From Clostridiaceae bacterium (GTDB lineage: Bacteria; Bacillota; Clostridia; DSM-8532), in the NCBI GenBank assembly GCA_012839205.1, contig DUNT01000019.1, positions 1 through 64,000 on the forward strand: DNA of 64,000 bases, in the 5' to 3' direction. The translations under genes and the position numbers were made by a program. This document shows, one piece after another, positions 28,234-36,740 of the stretch (position 1 is the stretch's first letter; every line of letters starts with the position of its first letter). The notes under the pieces were generated by a model. That model was not told where the DNA came from. It did not search any database and saw nothing but the letters and a program-made list of their open reading frames with translations.

Positions 28234-28464
28234 ATGAAAGCATTACTGGAAATACTGGAGGAATTACACCCGGAAATTGATTTTGAAACTCATAAAAGTT
28301 TAATTGATGATAAAATACTGGACTCCTTCGATATCATTACAATTATTGCGGAAGTTAATGATGAATATGATGTGGCTATTCCGGCTCATGAAATTACGCC
28401 GGAGAATTTTAACTCTGCATCAGCACTTTACGAACTGATAGAAAGGCTGATGGACGAGGATTAA
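28234..28464 (+). CDS. acyl/aminoacyl carrier protein, DltC-like
   Basis: Acidic 76-aa carrier protein. The phosphopantetheine attachment serine is S31 in ILDSFDIITII, followed by the typical VAIPAHEITPENFNS loop and third helix. It has AGGAGG 5-6 nt upstream and sits between the adenylation and MBOAT genes, so it is the partner that carries the activated amino acid. Size matches DltC (~78 aa). No dedicated phosphopantetheinyl transferase is in the window. Confidence 0.88.
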   Translation: MKALLEILEELHPEIDFETHKSLIDDKILDSFDIITIIAEVNDEYDVAIPAHEITPENFNSASALYELIERLMDED

Positions 28465-28476
28465 TCAGGGGGAGCT

Positions 28477-30066
28477 ATGTTATTTACTTCATATGGGTTT
28501 ATACTATTTCTGTGTGTAGTAATTGGACTATACTATATAATACCTAAGCGATTCCAATGGCAGCTTCTGCTGATATCGAGTTTCGTTTTTTACTATTTTT
28601 CAGGCTGGAGTAATTTAATCTATATTTTAGTTACTATTGTATCCACCTATTTTATAGGGATGAAACTTGGCAACCTTAATAAGCAGCAGAATTTGTACCT
28701 GAAAGAAAATAAAGAGACTTTATCCAGAGAGGAAAAAAAGGCATATAAAGAGAGAATAAAAGCTAAGCGCTGGAGATGGCTTTTGTTCTGCCTTTTTTTC
28801 AACTTGGGAATTTTAGCGGTAATCAAGTACACAAATTTTGCCATAGCTAATATTAACAATATATTCACATTATTTAAGATGAATGAACTTTCCTTTGTGA
28901 ATCTTATCCAGCCAATGGGTATATCGTTTTATACATTCAAGACTATGGGATATATCATTGATGTTTACAGAGTTAAGTATGAGCCGGAGAGGAATATAGG
29001 TAAACTGGCTCTGTTTGTTTCATTCTTCCCTCAGTTAATACAGGGTCCTATAAGCCGTTTTGACGATTTAAGCCTGTCACTTTTTAAGGAGCATGATTTT
29101 AATGCTAAAAGTTTTTCATTCGGATTTCAGAGAGTGCTCTGGGGATATTTTAAAAAGCTTGTTATAGCCGACAGAATAGTTGTGGCTGTGCTGGAGATTA
29201 CAAGGAATCCCGAAACCTATGACGGAATATTCGTTCTGGTGGGTATGGTCTTTTATGCTATACAGCTTTATGCTGACTTTACCGGAGGTATTGATATTAC
29301 CATCGGTATTGCTCAGATGCTGGGAATTGAGGTTAAAGAAAACTTTAACCGGCCGTATTTCTCCAAGTCCATCGTGGAATATTGGAGAAGATGGCATATT
29401 ACTATGGGAACATGGTTCAGGGATTACATATTCTATCCCCTGTCTGTCTGTAAACCCATGCTGAATATATCAAAATCCTCCAGAAAACGCTTTGGAGAAC
29501 AAATAGGAAAGAAAGTACCTGTATATCTGTCAACAATGACAGTATGGTTTACAACGGGTTTATGGCACGGCGCCAGCTGGAATTTTGTTGTCTGGGGTTT
29601 GCTAAACGGATTTGTGATTTTAGTTTCCCAGGAATTTGAACCCTTGTACGCAAAATTTCATCAAAGGTTTAATGTAAGGGATACCTTTGGATTCAGGTTA
29701 TTTCAGGTTATACGAACTTTTCTTCTTATGTCCTCATTAAGAATTCTGGACTGCTACCGGGATGTAGGTATATCCTTCAGGATGTTTGGCTCAATGTTTA
29801 CCAAATTCAACATTAATGAGATGCTTACAGGCTCTTTGCTTAAATTGGGTCTGGATATTTCTGATTATATTGTACTTTTAATTGGAGTTATTGTGCTAAT
29901 ATCAATCAGTCTTATACAAAGGAGCGGAAGTGTCAGGGAAAAAATATCGGGCAAGCCGGCAATAATAAGGTATACCGTTTATGTATTGTTATTGTTCTCA
30001 ATAGTTATTTTTGGAGCTTATGGAATAGGCTTCGACAGCAATCAGTTTATCTATAATCAGTTTTAG
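28477..30066 (+). CDS. MBOAT family membrane O-acyltransferase (DltB/AlgI-like), system 1
   Basis: Polytopic membrane protein of 529 aa with ~10-12 hydrophobic helices. It has the MBOAT hallmarks: PMGISFYTFKTMGYIIDVYR, QLIQGPISRF, and the catalytic His near residue 364 in TTGLWHGASWNFVVWG, preceded by EYWRRWHITMGTWFRDYIFYPL. It is longer than DltB (~400 aa) and nearer in size to AlgI. In this operon it probably takes the aminoacyl group from the carrier protein and passes it across the membrane to a surface polymer. It starts 12 nt after the carrier protein gene (GGGGGAG site). Confidence 0.88.
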   Translation: MLFTSYGFILFLCVVIGLYYIIPKRFQWQLLLISSFVFYYFSGWSNLIYILVTIVSTYFIGMKLGNLNKQQNLYLKENKETLSREEKKAYKERIKAKRWRWLLFCLFFNLGILAVIKYTNFAIANINNIFTLFKMNELSFVNLIQPMGISFYTFKTMGYIIDVYRVKYEPERNIGKLALFVSFFPQLIQGPISRFDDLSLSLFKEHDFNAKSFSFGFQRVLWGYFKKLVIADRIVVAVLEITRNPETYDGIFVLVGMVFYAIQLYADFTGGIDITIGIAQMLGIEVKENFNRPYFSKSIVEYWRRWHITMGTWFRDYIFYPLSVCKPMLNISKSSRKRFGEQIGKKVPVYLSTMTVWFTTGLWHGASWNFVVWGLLNGFVILVSQEFEPLYAKFHQRFNVRDTFGFRLFQVIRTFLLMSSLRILDCYRDVGISFRMFGSMFTKFNINEMLTGSLLKLGLDISDYIVLLIGVIVLISISLIQRSGSVREKISGKPAIIRYTVYVLLLFSIVIFGAYGIGFDSNQFIYNQF

Positions 30067-30090
30067 CATTAAGGAGAATTAATAGAACCA

Positions 30091-31179
30091 ATGAGAAAGA
30101 AGAAGATAATATCCTTTGTAATTTTAATATTGGTGATTGTTACTCTGGCTTTGCTCCTCCAAAAGCTTCTGATGCCCAAATATATGACAAAGATAGTGGA
30201 AGGAGCCCTGATAGCCGAGTATTATGATGAAAAGAATAAAAACCATGATGTTATATTTATCGGAGACTGTGAGGTTTATGAGAATCTTTCTCCCATAACT
30301 CTTTGGGAGGAATATGGTATCACAAGCTATATCCGGGGCAGCGCTCAACAGCTGATTTGGCATTCCTATTATATATTGGAGGATACTCTAAAGTATGAAA
30401 AGCCGGATGTTGTTGTATTTAGTGTGCTTTCAATGATGTATGATACACCCCAGAAGGAAGCATATAACCGTATGTCTATTGACGGGTTACCTTTATCATT
30501 GACTAAAATGAAATTGGCCAAGGCATCTATGCTTCCCGAAGAGGATTTAATTACATATATTTTCCCTTTGCTCAGATTCCATTCAAGATGGAATGAGCTT
30601 TCTGAAGAGGATTTTAAGTACTGGTTCAAAAAAGACCAAATTGCCCATAACGGATATCTTATGAGAGTCGATGTCAAACCAGCAAGCTCTTTCCCCAAAC
30701 CAAGAAAACTTGCAGATTACAAATTCGGGGATATTTGCTATGAATATCTGGACAAGATTGTTAAGCTATGTAAAGATAACGATATAGAGCTGGTTCTGCT
30801 GAAGGCTCCCAGTCTTTACCCGCATTGGTATGAAGAATGGGATTCCCAGATAGTTGACTATGCTGAAAAGAATGGTTTATTATATATAAATATGCTTAAT
30901 CATTTAGATGAGATAGGCCTGGACTTTAATACCGATACTTATGATGCAGGGCTGCATTTGAATCTTTCAGGTGCTGAAAAATCATCAGTTTTTCTGGGGA
31001 GAATTCTTCAGACAGAGTTTAATCTTTCCGATAAGCGCCAGGATAAATATTTAAAGGCCGTTTGGAAGGAAAAAGCCGATGCATATTATGAAATGGAAGC
31101 GGATCAATACAGGGAACTTGAAGAATACGGTTATTTACTAAAATTCAACATGAAGAGGTCAGAAGAGAATAACCAGTAA
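30091..31179 (+). CDS. SGNH-like membrane-anchored protein, DltD/AlgJ-type, Cys at nucleophile position
   Basis: Predicted extracytoplasmic protein of 362 aa with one N-terminal transmembrane anchor (IISFVILILVIVTLALLL). The block DVIFIGDCEVYENLSP resembles the GDS/GSS nucleophile motif of SGNH acyltransferases, but the expected Ser is C60. Near residue 285, DAGLHLNLSGAEK matches the C-terminal D-x-x-H block. DltD, AlgJ and PatB-type proteins act with MBOAT partners on surface polymers, and this gene follows one by 24 nt. Whether Cys is the nucleophile or the activity is lost is unknown. It ends the five-gene run; a repeat block follows. Confidence 0.75.
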   Translation: MRKKKIISFVILILVIVTLALLLQKLLMPKYMTKIVEGALIAEYYDEKNKNHDVIFIGDCEVYENLSPITLWEEYGITSYIRGSAQQLIWHSYYILEDTLKYEKPDVVVFSVLSMMYDTPQKEAYNRMSIDGLPLSLTKMKLAKASMLPEEDLITYIFPLLRFHSRWNELSEEDFKYWFKKDQIAHNGYLMRVDVKPASSFPKPRKLADYKFGDICYEYLDKIVKLCKDNDIELVLLKAPSLYPHWYEEWDSQIVDYAEKNGLLYINMLNHLDEIGLDFNTDTYDAGLHLNLSGAEKSSVFLGRILQTEFNLSDKRQDKYLKAVWKEKADAYYEMEADQYRELEEYGYLLKFNMKRSEENNQ

Positions 31180-31189
31180 GATGACAAAT

Positions 31190-31385
31190 GAATGGGGAAG
31201 ATTTTTCGCTGACGCATTTGACATAACTCACGGTACTTGCCGCGAGTAAAGGATCTTCGTTAGCGTTCAGAATGGCAGAAGGATGTCATCCAGAGGGCAG
31301 CACATTACCCTAATTGTCATCCTGAGGATAGCACTTTACTCTTACTGTCATCCTGAGCGTAGCGAAGCGGAGTCGAAGGATCTTA
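31190..31385. repeat. dispersed intergenic repeat block (31.2 kb copy)
   Basis: Contains at least three units of the family: a degenerate AAGATTTTTCGCTGACGC..GGATCTTCGTTAGCGTTCAGAATGGCAG part, then GTCATCCAGAGGG, TTGTCATCCTGAGGATAGCAC and CTGTCATCCTGAGCGTAGCGAAGCGGAG..GGATCTTAC. It fills the gap between the Dlt-like run and a lipoprotein gene. No gene is seen in it. Confidence 0.75.
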
Positions 31386-31453
31386 CCCAAATTAACAATA
31401 AAACTTTCGTATATTCAGAGTGTTTAAAAAGCAGAAAAAAGGAGAAATATTAA

Positions 31454-32014
31454 ATGAAAATAAAGATATTCGTACTAATAATGGTAGTTATGATACTTTT
31501 TGCAGGTTGTGGTTCGGGTTCAGAAAATGTTAATCCATCACCATCACCTACCACATCTGCTGCAGCGAATCCCGACAACAATGAAACTAAGCCTGCAACA
31601 GAGGAGAAATCTAAATATTATTTTGAATATAACGGTACGGCTATTTACATGAATGATGTTGCAAAGCCTGTATTGGATGTTTGGGAAGAGCCTATGCACT
31701 ATTTTGAATCTCCCAGCTGCGCTTTTCAGGGAATTGACCGTGTATATACTTATAATGGCTTTGAATTATATACCTATACAGATGGAGATGATGAAACCGA
31801 ATATATATTTTCCGTGGTGTTCATGAACGACAGTGTTGAAACCAATGAGGGTATAACCATTGGTAGTAAACTGGAAGATGTAATTTCCAAGTATGGGGAT
31901 GATTTTACCCAGGAAGGAAAGAAATATACTTATACAGACTCCAACACCACTCTGTCCTTTGTACTTGAAAATGATGAAGTAGTTGAAGTATCATATAATC
32001 TCATCCTGAATTAA
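31454..32014 (+). CDS. putative lipoprotein, unknown function
   Basis: Lipoprotein of 186 aa. The signal peptide MKIKIFVLIMVVMILFAGC has a lipobox with Cys19, followed by a Pro/Ser/Thr/Asn-rich spacer (~20-50) and a compact alpha/beta domain (~55-186) with TYNGFELYTYTD and TIGSKLEDVISKYG. The latter resembles the 'small change in conformation' repeats of SmpA/BLIP-like lipoproteins, but I cannot name the family. AAAAAGGAG precedes the ATG. It is downstream of a repeat block, so probably not part of the Dlt-like operon. Confidence 0.7.
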   Translation: MKIKIFVLIMVVMILFAGCGSGSENVNPSPSPTTSAAANPDNNETKPATEEKSKYYFEYNGTAIYMNDVAKPVLDVWEEPMHYFESPSCAFQGIDRVYTYNGFELYTYTDGDDETEYIFSVVFMNDSVETNEGITIGSKLEDVISKYGDDFTQEGKKYTYTDSNTTLSFVLENDEVVEVSYNLILN

Positions 32015-32156
32015 AAACGGGTATTGTAACAAAAACTAAGAGTTTTTGCCTTTTTGGTAAAGAGAGATTACCAGTTTAGTATGATTCATCCAGACCCCGG
32101 GTTTCAGATATTTACGGCTCGTTTGAATTTTTTTCTGTAACGGGTGAGGTAATTTA

Positions 32157-32678
32157 ATGAGTAATAAAGAAAAGAAAAAATTTAGAATTGGGTTACGCTC
32201 GATAAAGACAGTCATTGCTGTATTTATTTGTTGTATAATTGGTTACTTACGGGGTGTAATCCCTGTACAAAGTACGATAGCGGCCATTCTATGTATTAAG
32301 GCAGATAAAAAGGAGACTATGGAAACGGCTGTTACAAGAATTGTGGGAACGCTTCTTGGAGGTGCAACGGGTGTTTTGGCATTGATATTTTTTCTGAAAG
32401 TCGGAATACCGTATTATTCACTGCTTTTCTATTTAATTCTTTGCATTTTGCTTATTCCTGTTATCTACATACCTGTTAAACTGGGATGGCCGGATGCCAC
32501 TGCGCTTACCTGCGTTGTTTATCTGGTTGTAGTTATGGGGTACACCGGCGAAATCACACCCGTACAAATGGCTGTTGAACGAACGGTAGACACATTGCTG
32601 GGAGTTATTGTTGCTGTGCCGTTAAATATGATATTGCCCCATCGCATCAAAAGTGATACAGATACAACTGTGGAATAA
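32157..32678 (+). CDS. FUSC/aromatic acid exporter-like membrane protein
   Basis: 173-aa membrane protein with about five hydrophobic helices. It resembles the N-terminal membrane half of aromatic acid exporter (ArAE_1/DUF939) proteins: RSIKTVIAVFICCIIGY, VQSTIAAILCIKADKKETMETAVTRIVGTLLGG, and a final VERTVDTLLGVIVAVPLNMIL. It lacks the soluble C-terminal half of longer family members, which is normal for this subfamily. GAGG lies upstream of the ATG. A strong terminator follows. Transport substrate is unknown. Confidence 0.75.
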   Translation: MSNKEKKKFRIGLRSIKTVIAVFICCIIGYLRGVIPVQSTIAAILCIKADKKETMETAVTRIVGTLLGGATGVLALIFFLKVGIPYYSLLFYLILCILLIPVIYIPVKLGWPDATALTCVVYLVVVMGYTGEITPVQMAVERTVDTLLGVIVAVPLNMILPHRIKSDTDTTVE

Positions 32679-32723
32679 GCCAAAAAGAATACATTTTATG
32701 GAACAAATAAATAAGGATATTGA

Positions 32724-32767
32724 AATAGCTGGAGAAGTTGTAATAAACATCACCAGCTATTTTTTTT
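32724..32767 (+). terminator. terminator after exporter-like gene
   Basis: AATAGCTGG pairs with CCAGCTATT around an ~20-nt loop, followed by a run of T. It separates the exporter-like gene from the tetR promoter. Confidence 0.85.
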
Positions 32768-32873
32768 CTCAATAAATCAGACGATTGTATCCTTAAAAGC
32801 GCATGAAAACAGTTGTATCGGGGAATAAGGGATGAATACCATCCGTGTTATTAAATAATTTGGTAAAAATATC

Positions 32874-32924
32874 TTGACAAATGGAAAATATCTCTACATA
32901 CTAGCAGGTAAGTAAGTGATTACT
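32874..32924 (+). promoter_or_regulatory. tetR promoter with candidate operator
   Basis: TTGACA (32874-32879), a 17-bp spacer and CATACT (32897-32902). Just downstream, AGTAA-GTGA-TTACT (32911-32924) is an inverted repeat where an autorepressor would block transcription. GAGG at 32930-32933 then serves the ATG at 32942. Confidence 0.6.
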
Positions 32925-32941
32925 AACGTGAGGCAGTGATT

Positions 32942-33526
32942 ATGAGAAATAGTATTTTACATAGGAAAGAACGGCTTATCATTACAGCCATTGAAGTGAT
33001 TGATGAGCTGGGAATACAGAAATTATCCACAAGAGAGATTGCCAGAAGACAAGGCGTCTCTGAAGCAACCTTGTTCCGGCATTATAAGAGCAAGAATGAG
33101 CTTTTATTAGGTGTACTGGATCACTTTTCTAAATTTGACGTTGATATTATTCAATCAACTAAATTAAAAAAACTTACATCAAAGGAATCCATTATATATC
33201 TTATTACAAAAACTGTTGAATATTATGAAAACTATCCCGCTATCACAGCAATTATGCAGCTTCATGATGTGTTGCGATACGATGATGAGCTTTGTGATAA
33301 AGTAAATCAGATACTTAATAGCCGAATGGCTGTGATCAGAGATCTTGTTGAAGGGGCCAAAAAAGAAGGTGAAATAAGTGCCGAGACAGACAGCACGGCT
33401 TTGGCGTTTATAATAATGGGGTTTTTTAGAGAGATATGCCTTAAATGGAGACTTTCAGGGCAAGAGTTCTCCTTAAGTAAAATAACTTTATCCACACTTG
33501 AAATGACGCTTAAAGCATTTCAATAG
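32942..33526 (+). CDS. TetR/AcrR family transcriptional regulator
   Basis: 194-aa regulator. The N-terminal helix-turn-helix (KLSTREIARRQGVSEATLFRHYKSKNELL, ~residues 25-53) is typical TetR_N; the rest is the variable all-helical ligand and dimer domain. ATG 32942 has GAGG 8 nt upstream; a GTG at 32936 is too close to it. Autoregulation through the palindrome at 32911-32924 is likely. It may control the chemotaxis/kinase genes 30 nt downstream or the exporter-like gene upstream; this is not decided by sequence. Confidence 0.88.
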   Translation: MRNSILHRKERLIITAIEVIDELGIQKLSTREIARRQGVSEATLFRHYKSKNELLLGVLDHFSKFDVDIIQSTKLKKLTSKESIIYLITKTVEYYENYPAITAIMQLHDVLRYDDELCDKVNQILNSRMAVIRDLVEGAKKEGEISAETDSTALAFIIMGFFREICLKWRLSGQEFSLSKITLSTLEMTLKAFQ

Positions 33527-33555
33527 ATAATGAAAGAGATAGGAGTGAAAAAGAG

Positions 33556-33921
33556 ATGAAAAAAGTACTTATTGTTGATGATGCCAGCTTTATGAGAATG
33601 ACTATCAGTATGATGCTCAAAAAACATGAGTTTGAGATAGTTGGCGAAGCAGAAAATGGAATTGAAGGTGTTGAAAAATATAAAGAACTAAGACCGAACA
33701 TAGTTACCATGGATATTACAATGCCTAAGATGTCAGGTATAGAAGCCCTTAGACAGATCAGGGAATTTGATCCAAATGCCAATGTCATCATGATTACTGC
33801 TATGGGTCAGGAGATATTGGTAAGAGAAGCAGTCTTAAATGGCGCAAAATCGTTTTTGGTAAAGCCATTTAAAGAAGAACAGGTAGTTCAGGCAATTAAA
33901 AAGGTTTTAGCAATTAATTAA
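33556..33921 (+). CDS. cheY: CheY-like response regulator
   Basis: Single receiver domain of 121 aa with the acidic pair VDDASFMR, the phospho-acceptor Asp in TMDITMPKMSG (~54), the Thr in MITAMGQ and Lys in LVKPFKEEQV. It matches the CheY of Gram-positive chemotaxis operons and heads a cheY-cheA-cheR-cheB order. Because cheA and cheR are broken here, another kinase must phosphorylate it if it still works; the hybrid kinase downstream is one candidate. Confidence 0.85.
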   Translation: MKKVLIVDDASFMRMTISMMLKKHEFEIVGEAENGIEGVEKYKELRPNIVTMDITMPKMSGIEALRQIREFDPNANVIMITAMGQEILVREAVLNGAKSFLVKPFKEEQVVQAIKKVLAIN

Positions 33922-33985
33922 TAAACCTGTTCATAGTTTTAGCAGTTGATTCGACAGTTTTATTACAATATATGAGGAGATAGAC

Positions 33986-35488
33986 ATGGCAGGACAGTAT
34001 GGAAATGAGCCGATGATGGAGATGTTTCTGTTTGAAACCTCACAGTTACTTGAGCAGCTGGAACAATTAATACTTACATGTGAGAAATCCAATTGTTACA
34101 CCGAAGACACAGTAAATGAAATATTTCGTATTATGCACACCATAAAAGGTTCTTCAGCTATGATGATGCAAGACAGCATTTCAACCATTTCCCATTCCAT
34201 GGAAGATTTGTTCTATTTTTTGCGTGAAAGCAAACCACAAAAAATTGATAATTCTGCTTTATCAGATTTGGTTTTGGAAGGGGTAGACTTAATAAAGATT
34301 GAAGTGGAGAAACTTAAAAACGGAGATAAAGCAGATGGAAATACTTCGGAGTTGCAGGGCAGAATAAAGAGTTTGTTATCTGATTTTCAAATGAGTAATT
34401 CATCTTCAAATACTGTAAAAGACAGGAAACTCCTGGTTAACAAAGAGCAACAGTATTATCTGAGTCAGGATAAAACAAGAATTAATACAGCTAAATATAA
34501 GAATGCCTTCAAAGCGACTATACACTTTGAAGAAGGCTGTGAAATGGAAAATATTCGCGCATATGAAATTGTACATAATATCCGTGATATCACAGATGAG
34601 TTTTTTCATATTCCTGAAAGAATTATTGAAGATGACAGCTGCGCAGAAATAATCAGACAGGAAGGATTCAAATTATTTTTAAGAACAGATTCTTCTTACG
34701 AAGAATTGCATGAGTTTTTTATGGAAACTCTGTTTCTCAAGGATTTAGAGCTGGTTCAGATAGAAATTGATGACTATTACCGGTTATATGATGAAAAGCA
34801 GGAAATAACAAGTAAGAATATATCTGTTTCCAACAGGAGTTCAGGGGAAGAGTCTGAAGAAATCAGGGAAACCCACTCTGTCTCATCTCAACAAAATATC
34901 ATTAGTGTCAATATGACTAAGCTGGATAAACTTATGGATTTGGTCGGTGAAATGGTTATTGCGGAGGATATGGTTATTCAGAATCCGGACTTAAAAGGGA
35001 TGGAGCTGGAAAACTTTCAAAAGGCGTCGCGACAACTACAGAAAATTACCGGAGAAATCTAGGATATAGTTATGTCTATCAGAATGGTTCCTCTCTCTGC
35101 AACATTTCTTAAAATGCATCGTATAGTCCGGGATATGTGTAAGAGACTGGGCAAAGAGGTGGAGCTTAAAATTATTGGTGAAGAAACTGAAGTAGACAAA
35201 AATGTAATTGAACACATCTCAGACCCGATTATGCATCTTGTAAGAAATGCTTTGGATCATGGTATTGAATCTCCTGAAGAAAGAAGAGCTAAAAACAAAC
35301 CAGAGATTGGAACTATTACCCTTGAAGCAAAAAATGCAGGCAGTGATGTTCTTGTTATTATAAAAGACGATGGCAAGGGATTGAATAAAGAGAGAATTCT
35401 TCAGAAGGCAAGAAAAAACGGTTTGCTCTTTAAAAATGAGGAAGAAATGTCCGAAAAAGAAATCTATAATTTGATATTCCTTCCGGGC
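33986..35488 (+). pseudogene. cheA: cheA pseudogene: amber codon and loss of the 3' part
   Basis: Remains of a chemotaxis histidine kinase. The Hpt domain is complete, with H51 in RIMHTIKGSS; P2-like and dimerisation regions follow. At 35060-35062 a TAG interrupts the otherwise unbroken frame in ITGEI*DIVMSIRMVP, where CheA proteins have Gln, so a single CAG-to-TAG change explains it. Beyond it the ATPase domain continues (HLVRNALDHGIESPEER, IIKDDGKGLN) until IFLPG, where homology stops at ~35488. The rest of the ATPase and the CheW-like P5 domain are missing. A re-start at ATG 35072 would give 151 aa without ATP-lid or P5. Confidence 0.88.
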
Positions 35489-35490
35489 TT

Positions 35491-35685
35491 AAGAACAAGT
35501 TCCATGTTATTTTTTGCAGAAACGTAATGATTTATTTTGATGCACAAACCAAAAAGAAACTGATTGATAAGTTTTATGATTTGTTGGAATATGGGGGGTA
35601 TCTGTTTATAGGACATTCAGAATCTATCAGCCGTAGTGAGACAAGGTACAAGTACATCAAACCTGCTGTATACAGAAAAGAGTAG
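35491..35685 (+). pseudogene. cheR: cheR pseudogene: 3' remnant
   Basis: About 64 codons in a different frame from cheA, starting abruptly at the cheA break: KNKFHVIFCRNVMIYFD, then KKLIDKFYDLLEYGGYLFIGHSES and a TAG at 35683-35685. This is the C-terminal end of the CheR glutamate methyltransferase, including the RNVxIYF and GHSES landmarks. The N-terminal ~200 residues and any genes between cheA and cheR are gone. No start codon or ribosome binding site serves it. It shows that a deletion joined the two genes. Confidence 0.88.
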
Positions 35686-35697
35686 TGAGGTGAAACT

Positions 35698-36720
35698 GTG
35701 TCAACAGAGAAAAGAATACGGGTATTGGTTGTAGATGACAGTATGTTATTCAGAACGGTATTGTCAAAAGGACTATCCTCTGATTCGAATATTGATGTTG
35801 TTGCTACAGCCGGTGACCCGTTTGAAGCACGAGATAAAATTATCCAATACCAGCCAGATGTAATGACATGTGATGTGGAAATGCCCAAAATGAATGGTAT
35901 TGAGTTTATACGAAGACTTCTGCCTCAATATCATTTACCTGTTGTTGTAGTAAGTGGAGTAAGTGGAATAGTATTTGATGCTATGGATACCGGTGCAGTA
36001 GATTTTGTTGCTAAGCCGGATATGAGCTCGGTAAATAGTGTTGAAAACTTCATTAAAGAAATCATTGAAAAGGTAAAAATCGCTTCTAAGGCCAAGGTCT
36101 TATGTGAACAAAAAGAAAGCAAAACGGGAAAAATCACAGGTAAAGTAAATAGTGCAAAAAAAATTATTGCGATAGGTGCTTCGACCGGGGGTACCGATGC
36201 AATTTACAAAATTATTAATGCACTACCTGAGGACGCCCCCGGTATTGTTATTGTGCAGCATATACCACCTGTCTTTTCCCGGATGTTTGCAGAAAGACTA
36301 AACGACACAACAAGGCTTCATGTAAAAGAAGCAGAATCAGGAGATTTAGTAGAGCCGGGTAAGGTGCTAATAGCTCCGGGTAATCAACATATGAAGATAG
36401 TTAAGATCAACAACAAGTATAAGGTATATTGTTATGAAGGAGAAAAAGTAAATAGACATTGCCCTTCTGTTGATGTACTTTTTGAATCTGTTGCAAAGGA
36501 AGCGGGGGCAAATGCTATTGGCGTAATTCTGACGGGTATGGGATATGACGGAGCAAAGGGGCTCCTTGCTATGAGAATGAAAGGTGCCAGAACTATAGGC
36601 CAGGATGAAAAATCCTCTGTGGTATATGGTATGCCAAAGATTGCTTTTAATATAGGTGCGGTTGAAAACCAGACTTCACTTAATAATATTGCACAGTTAA
36701 TATATAAAATGCTGCGCTGA
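35698..36720 (+). CDS. cheB: protein-glutamate methylesterase CheB
   Basis: 340-aa chemotaxis adaptation enzyme that demethylates or deamidates receptor glutamates. The receiver domain (~1-120) has VDDSMLFRTVL and the Asp in TCDVEMPKMNG. The esterase domain (~160-340) has the catalytic Ser in IGASTGGTD, His in VQHIPPVFSRMFAERL and Asp in GMGYDGAKGL. GTG start with GAGGTG upstream. The gene is intact although its partners CheA and CheR are broken in the same operon; no methyl-accepting receptor is in the window. Confidence 0.92.
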   Translation: MSTEKRIRVLVVDDSMLFRTVLSKGLSSDSNIDVVATAGDPFEARDKIIQYQPDVMTCDVEMPKMNGIEFIRRLLPQYHLPVVVVSGVSGIVFDAMDTGAVDFVAKPDMSSVNSVENFIKEIIEKVKIASKAKVLCEQKESKTGKITGKVNSAKKIIAIGASTGGTDAIYKIINALPEDAPGIVIVQHIPPVFSRMFAERLNDTTRLHVKEAESGDLVEPGKVLIAPGNQHMKIVKINNKYKVYCYEGEKVNRHCPSVDVLFESVAKEAGANAIGVILTGMGYDGAKGLLAMRMKGARTIGQDEKSSVVYGMPKIAFNIGAVENQTSLNNIAQLIYKMLR

Positions 36721-36740
36721 ATGAATAAGGGTGGTAGAAC

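Noticed and set aside
25962-31179. Standard dltABCD operon for D-alanylation of teichoic acids
   Set aside because: Gene order, a racemase in the unit, the MBOAT length, the non-DltD SGNH protein and the missing DltA Cys argue against a simple equivalence.
35072-35527. Independent 151-aa ATPase-like gene
   Set aside because: It is the in-frame continuation of cheA after the amber codon, and its C-terminus (TSSMLFFAET) is read-through into the cheR frame, so it is treated as part of the pseudogene.
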